The notes under the pieces are model-generated. The model was not told where the DNA came from. It saw only the letters and a list, made by a program, of their open reading frames with translations, and did no database searches. The position numbers were made by a program, and so were the translations under genes. This document shows positions 43,151 through 45,715 of a stretch of DNA of 45,715 nucleotides, piece by piece; position 1 is the first letter of the stretch; the number at the start of each line of letters is the position of its first letter. Origin of the DNA: Thamnocephalis sphaerospora (Eukaryota > Zoopagomycota > Zoopagomycetes > Zoopagales > Sigmoideomycetaceae); contig KZ992477.1 in assembly GCA_003614735.1 (NCBI GenBank), positions 1-45,715 of the forward strand, in the 5' to 3' direction.

Positions 43151-45715
43151 TTACTTTTCAAACAGCGACATGACCAGCGCTGGTTTTAGGCGCGAGTACT
43201 TGCGGTTGCGCATCTGCACATCCAGGTACTCGTTACGATTGTCGGACATCAGCAGCGTGATGACCTACGATGCGCCAAGGTTAGACGCCAAGTTTGGGTG
43301 GCGACGATACAGCCACTGTACCTGACGCAGCTCTACAAAGACTTCGAGCAACATAGGATCGCCCATATCCTCGACAAACCGCTCTAGAAACGACACATCC
43401 ACGTCGATCGTGGCAACAAAGTGAAGGTTGAACTTTTTGACTTGCGGTCCCAGCAGCATTTTCTATAGGCAGCCATAGCATGCATCCGTCAGCATTGTTA
43501 TCATGGTTGCTTCAAAATGAGCCAGCGTTCGTACGTTCATGGTCGTGGCCACATGGTCCATAGCGTTGATCCGCACAAATGACGTGATACCCGCCGGAAG
43601 ATTCGTGATTGCTGTGGTGAATATCTCCTTCAAGTAGGCTGTCAACTCTGTATGACGAGATACCGGGTAGCTGGTTAGTCGGTGGTGTGCACAAATTAGA
43701 GCAGACCATGTGCGCGATACAAACCGGTCAAATAGCCCGCGGGCTGAGTCCGAGGCCGCTTTGGCATCCTGCAAGCAGACGAAAACACAGAACTGGCTTA
43801 GGATCTTGCCATTGTAGGCGTACATCGTTTGTGCGGATGGCAAACGTACCAGTCGTACTCGGTGGCACGCAGGAACTCGTCAATCTTTCCGTTGATGAGC
43901 TCAAAAATACGCTTTTCTGCGTGTTTGCGCGCCGTCACAAACGATTCGCACGCCTTGAGCTTGATGGGCTTGTGATCTGGTGGTGCCACCACCCTAGCGC
44001 CAACGTGCAGGATCAGTGGACGGCAACTTGCAGTGGGCCCGCAGGCCAAGCATGCACCGACAGACGGTCTAGACTTACTGTCGCTCGGCAAGAAATGTTT
44101 CAAACTCGGTGCACACGTTGCCAAAATGCTCCACGTTCACGTTGATCTGTACCACTTGCGCCATAGAATTGGTCTTGAGCCGCTCGCTAAGCACGCCTGG
44201 AACTGTGGTGCCCAGTAGCATATCAACCGACTGCCAGCGACGATACGCAACAATAACCATTTCTCTCGTCAGCATTCCTGCCCAAGGACGACTATTGCCG
44301 AGCGTGCTGTACCTCTCGGGCAATCATATCTACTTGCGGTATCACTGGGTGTCCAGTCTCAGTGACAGCAAACGCGTAGAATTGGTCGATGCTGCGCTTG
44401 AGATCGGCGCATGTCAACGGCACAACGCTGCTGAATGGAACCATGCGTGGAAATCTGTGGCAGAGCATGTCAGCAACTATGCTATTGAAAGCATTTGTTG
44501 AAATGCCACGCACCCTTTCTGTTTTGCATCAGAGTCTTCCGGAAAGCGATATAGACCGCGCATAATGCGATACTCTTTCTCATCCTTGACCTGCATGGGC
44601 TTGAAGCCGTCCTCTTCCACATGCTGCAGCACGCAACGACGCAACGACGCAACACTAAGCGCACAATCCAGCTGGCGGCGCCAGGTGCGTAGCCTGCTCT
44701 TACCTTTTTAAATTGAGCAGTGCACTGCAAAAGGGTGAGGGCGGCGCAACGCTCAATAAGCGCCTGACTAAGTTCCTGCGGCTTTCTAGTATCAAAAGTA
44801 TACCGCTGGTGGGTTATACTACCAATGAGCCAAGCTGCACATCTAAAAGATCCAAAGCACGTCCTACCTCCAGCGCGGGAATAAACAGCGTCACCGTTTC
44901 CTTGACGTGCGAAAGTGCGTCCAGATCGGAGCATCGACGTACAGCGTCCGAGATGGCGCGTGTGATGCGCTCAGCCACCATGGTCCACAGCACCTCCACC
45001 TGTAGGCCAGCAGCGCAAACCAAAGTTAGCTCCCGCCCAGCGTTGCTGCGCACGGCTCTCATGCACGTACTCGAGCTTTAGAGCGAAACTCTTGCGTCGT
45101 ATGTGCCACGCGATGCTCCACAATGAAAAAGCCCAGCACTTCCTGAAGCATATTGGTAAACGTCTTTTGGCCCTCTGGTGTCAGCGATATTTTCGTTTTG
45201 AGGATGAGGTCGATTTGAGCCTGCAGGACAGGAGCATGTTAGAACTGTTTACAGCATTGGCGGCCGTCCGTCTTACCTGACGATCCTCCTCGTAGTGTTT
45301 CTTGAATTCATTTCGGCGCCCAAGTTTGTCGTGGATATGGATGCACTGGTACAGTGGACGGCAGTCGATTTTTACACGCTCATCCTCCAGCAGATCCGCT
45401 AGCAAGTAAGTCTCTGCATCAGCCTTTGTCTGCAACACACGGGCTCATTGAATAAACCGTCGCTACTCACAGCTGTTTTCCTCATCTAGCACAAGCTCAA
45501 GGGTGGTGTCGATGCGTGTACCGTGCGCCATACGTTTTTGCAGTTCACGGGCCTGCTCCATAGCAAGCTCACCTGTAAGACGCGCACTCTCGCGAAGGCT
45601 ACATCATCGGATACCGTCGTCAGCACTGCCCCAGCGCTCTGTTTGCACGCAAGTACATACTTGAACAGCCACTCCTTTAGATCAGCACATGGAGAAATGG
45701 ATCCCAGTGATGAAG
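43151..45715 (-). CDS. SEC15: exocyst subunit Sec15 (5' end beyond the window)
   Basis: Fourteen exons in the window encode about 549 C-terminal residues. They are 45715-45661, 45598-45471, 45398-45277, 45220-45071, 44999-44868, 44805-44704, 44623-44514, 44454-44313, 44230-44079, 43993-43850, 43768-43725, 43647-43535, 43462-43322 and 43264-43151. Signatures of Sec15/EXOC6 are DLKEWLFNLRESARLTGELA, RPLYQCIHIHDKLGRRNEFK, VLGFFIVEHRVAHTTQEF, PRMVPFSSVVPLTCADL, VVQINVNVEHFGNV, KRIFELINGKIDEFL, EYDWMPKRPRTQPAGYL and NEYLDVQMRNRKYSRLKPAL. Sec15 links the exocyst to Rab GTPases (Sec4 in yeast) on secretory vesicles before fusion with the plasma membrane. Introns are 54-85 bp, one of them (43648-43724) with the weaker donor GTTTGT. 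The N-terminal third lies to the right of the window. Confidence 0.93.

Noticed and set aside
45399-45429. Apparent frameshift in SEC15 when the acceptor before ACAAAGG is used
   Set aside because: The acceptor 31 bases further on (CTAG at 45399-45402) restores the frame and gives the expected family sequence, so no frameshift is needed.
1-45715. CRISPR array, insertion sequence or transposon
   Set aside because: No regularly spaced repeats, no transposase or reverse-transcriptase motifs and no terminal inverted repeats with target duplications were seen.

Overview
The window is nuclear DNA of a eukaryote, most likely an early-diverging fungus. Genes are split by short GT-AG introns, mostly about 50-110 bp. 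Codons are GC-rich at third positions. The clearly recognisable proteins are an Oca6-type phosphatase-like protein, Bcp1, Sec15, CCT theta, a JMJD6 dioxygenase and a zinc-finger regulator whose third finger is C2HC. I rebuilt exon structures by hand from splice signals, reading frame and resemblance to known families; no alignment or transcript data were available. The exact lineage is an inference.

Left part (1-17 kb). The first 4.6 kb has no convincing gene and is purine-rich on the + strand. A tRNA-Ser(GCT) follows at 4589-4670. Next come a mitochondrial-type membrane/coiled-coil protein (-), the Oca6-like protein (+), a large FKBP/TPR protein (-), CCT8 (+) and an HSL-type alpha/beta hydrolase (+). 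Several neighbours are divergent or convergent pairs with only 160-340 bp between them.

Middle part (17-28 kb). This looks like an accessory block with longer gaps and lineage-specific genes. It holds a seven-helix receptor-like protein with a signal peptide and ectodomain (+), a secreted protein-kinase-like fragment without an N-lobe (-), a 79-residue secreted precursor with a dibasic site (-) and a 52-residue one-helix protein (-). ORF clusters at 25.9-28 kb could not be resolved.

Right part (28-45.7 kb). A long pyrimidine-rich, microsatellite-rich stretch surrounds a coding exon at 30082-30582 and a C2H2 zinc-finger transcription factor at 36-38 kb. The two may be one gene split by an intron of about 5.5 kb. 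Coding-like segments on the minus strand at 30.6-33.9 kb would then lie inside that intron. Conserved genes return at 39.5 kb: JMJD6 (-) and BCP1 (+) share a 178-bp divergent promoter, and SEC15 (-) runs off the right edge, tail to tail with BCP1.

The housekeeping genes act in protein folding (CCT8, FKBP/TPR), export and chaperoning (BCP1), exocytosis (SEC15) and protein hydroxylation (JMJD6). They do not form an operon-like unit. The most unusual items are the accessory receptor / kinase-like / secreted-peptide block, the micro-exon carrying the iron ligands of JMJD6, and the possible giant intron in the zinc-finger gene.
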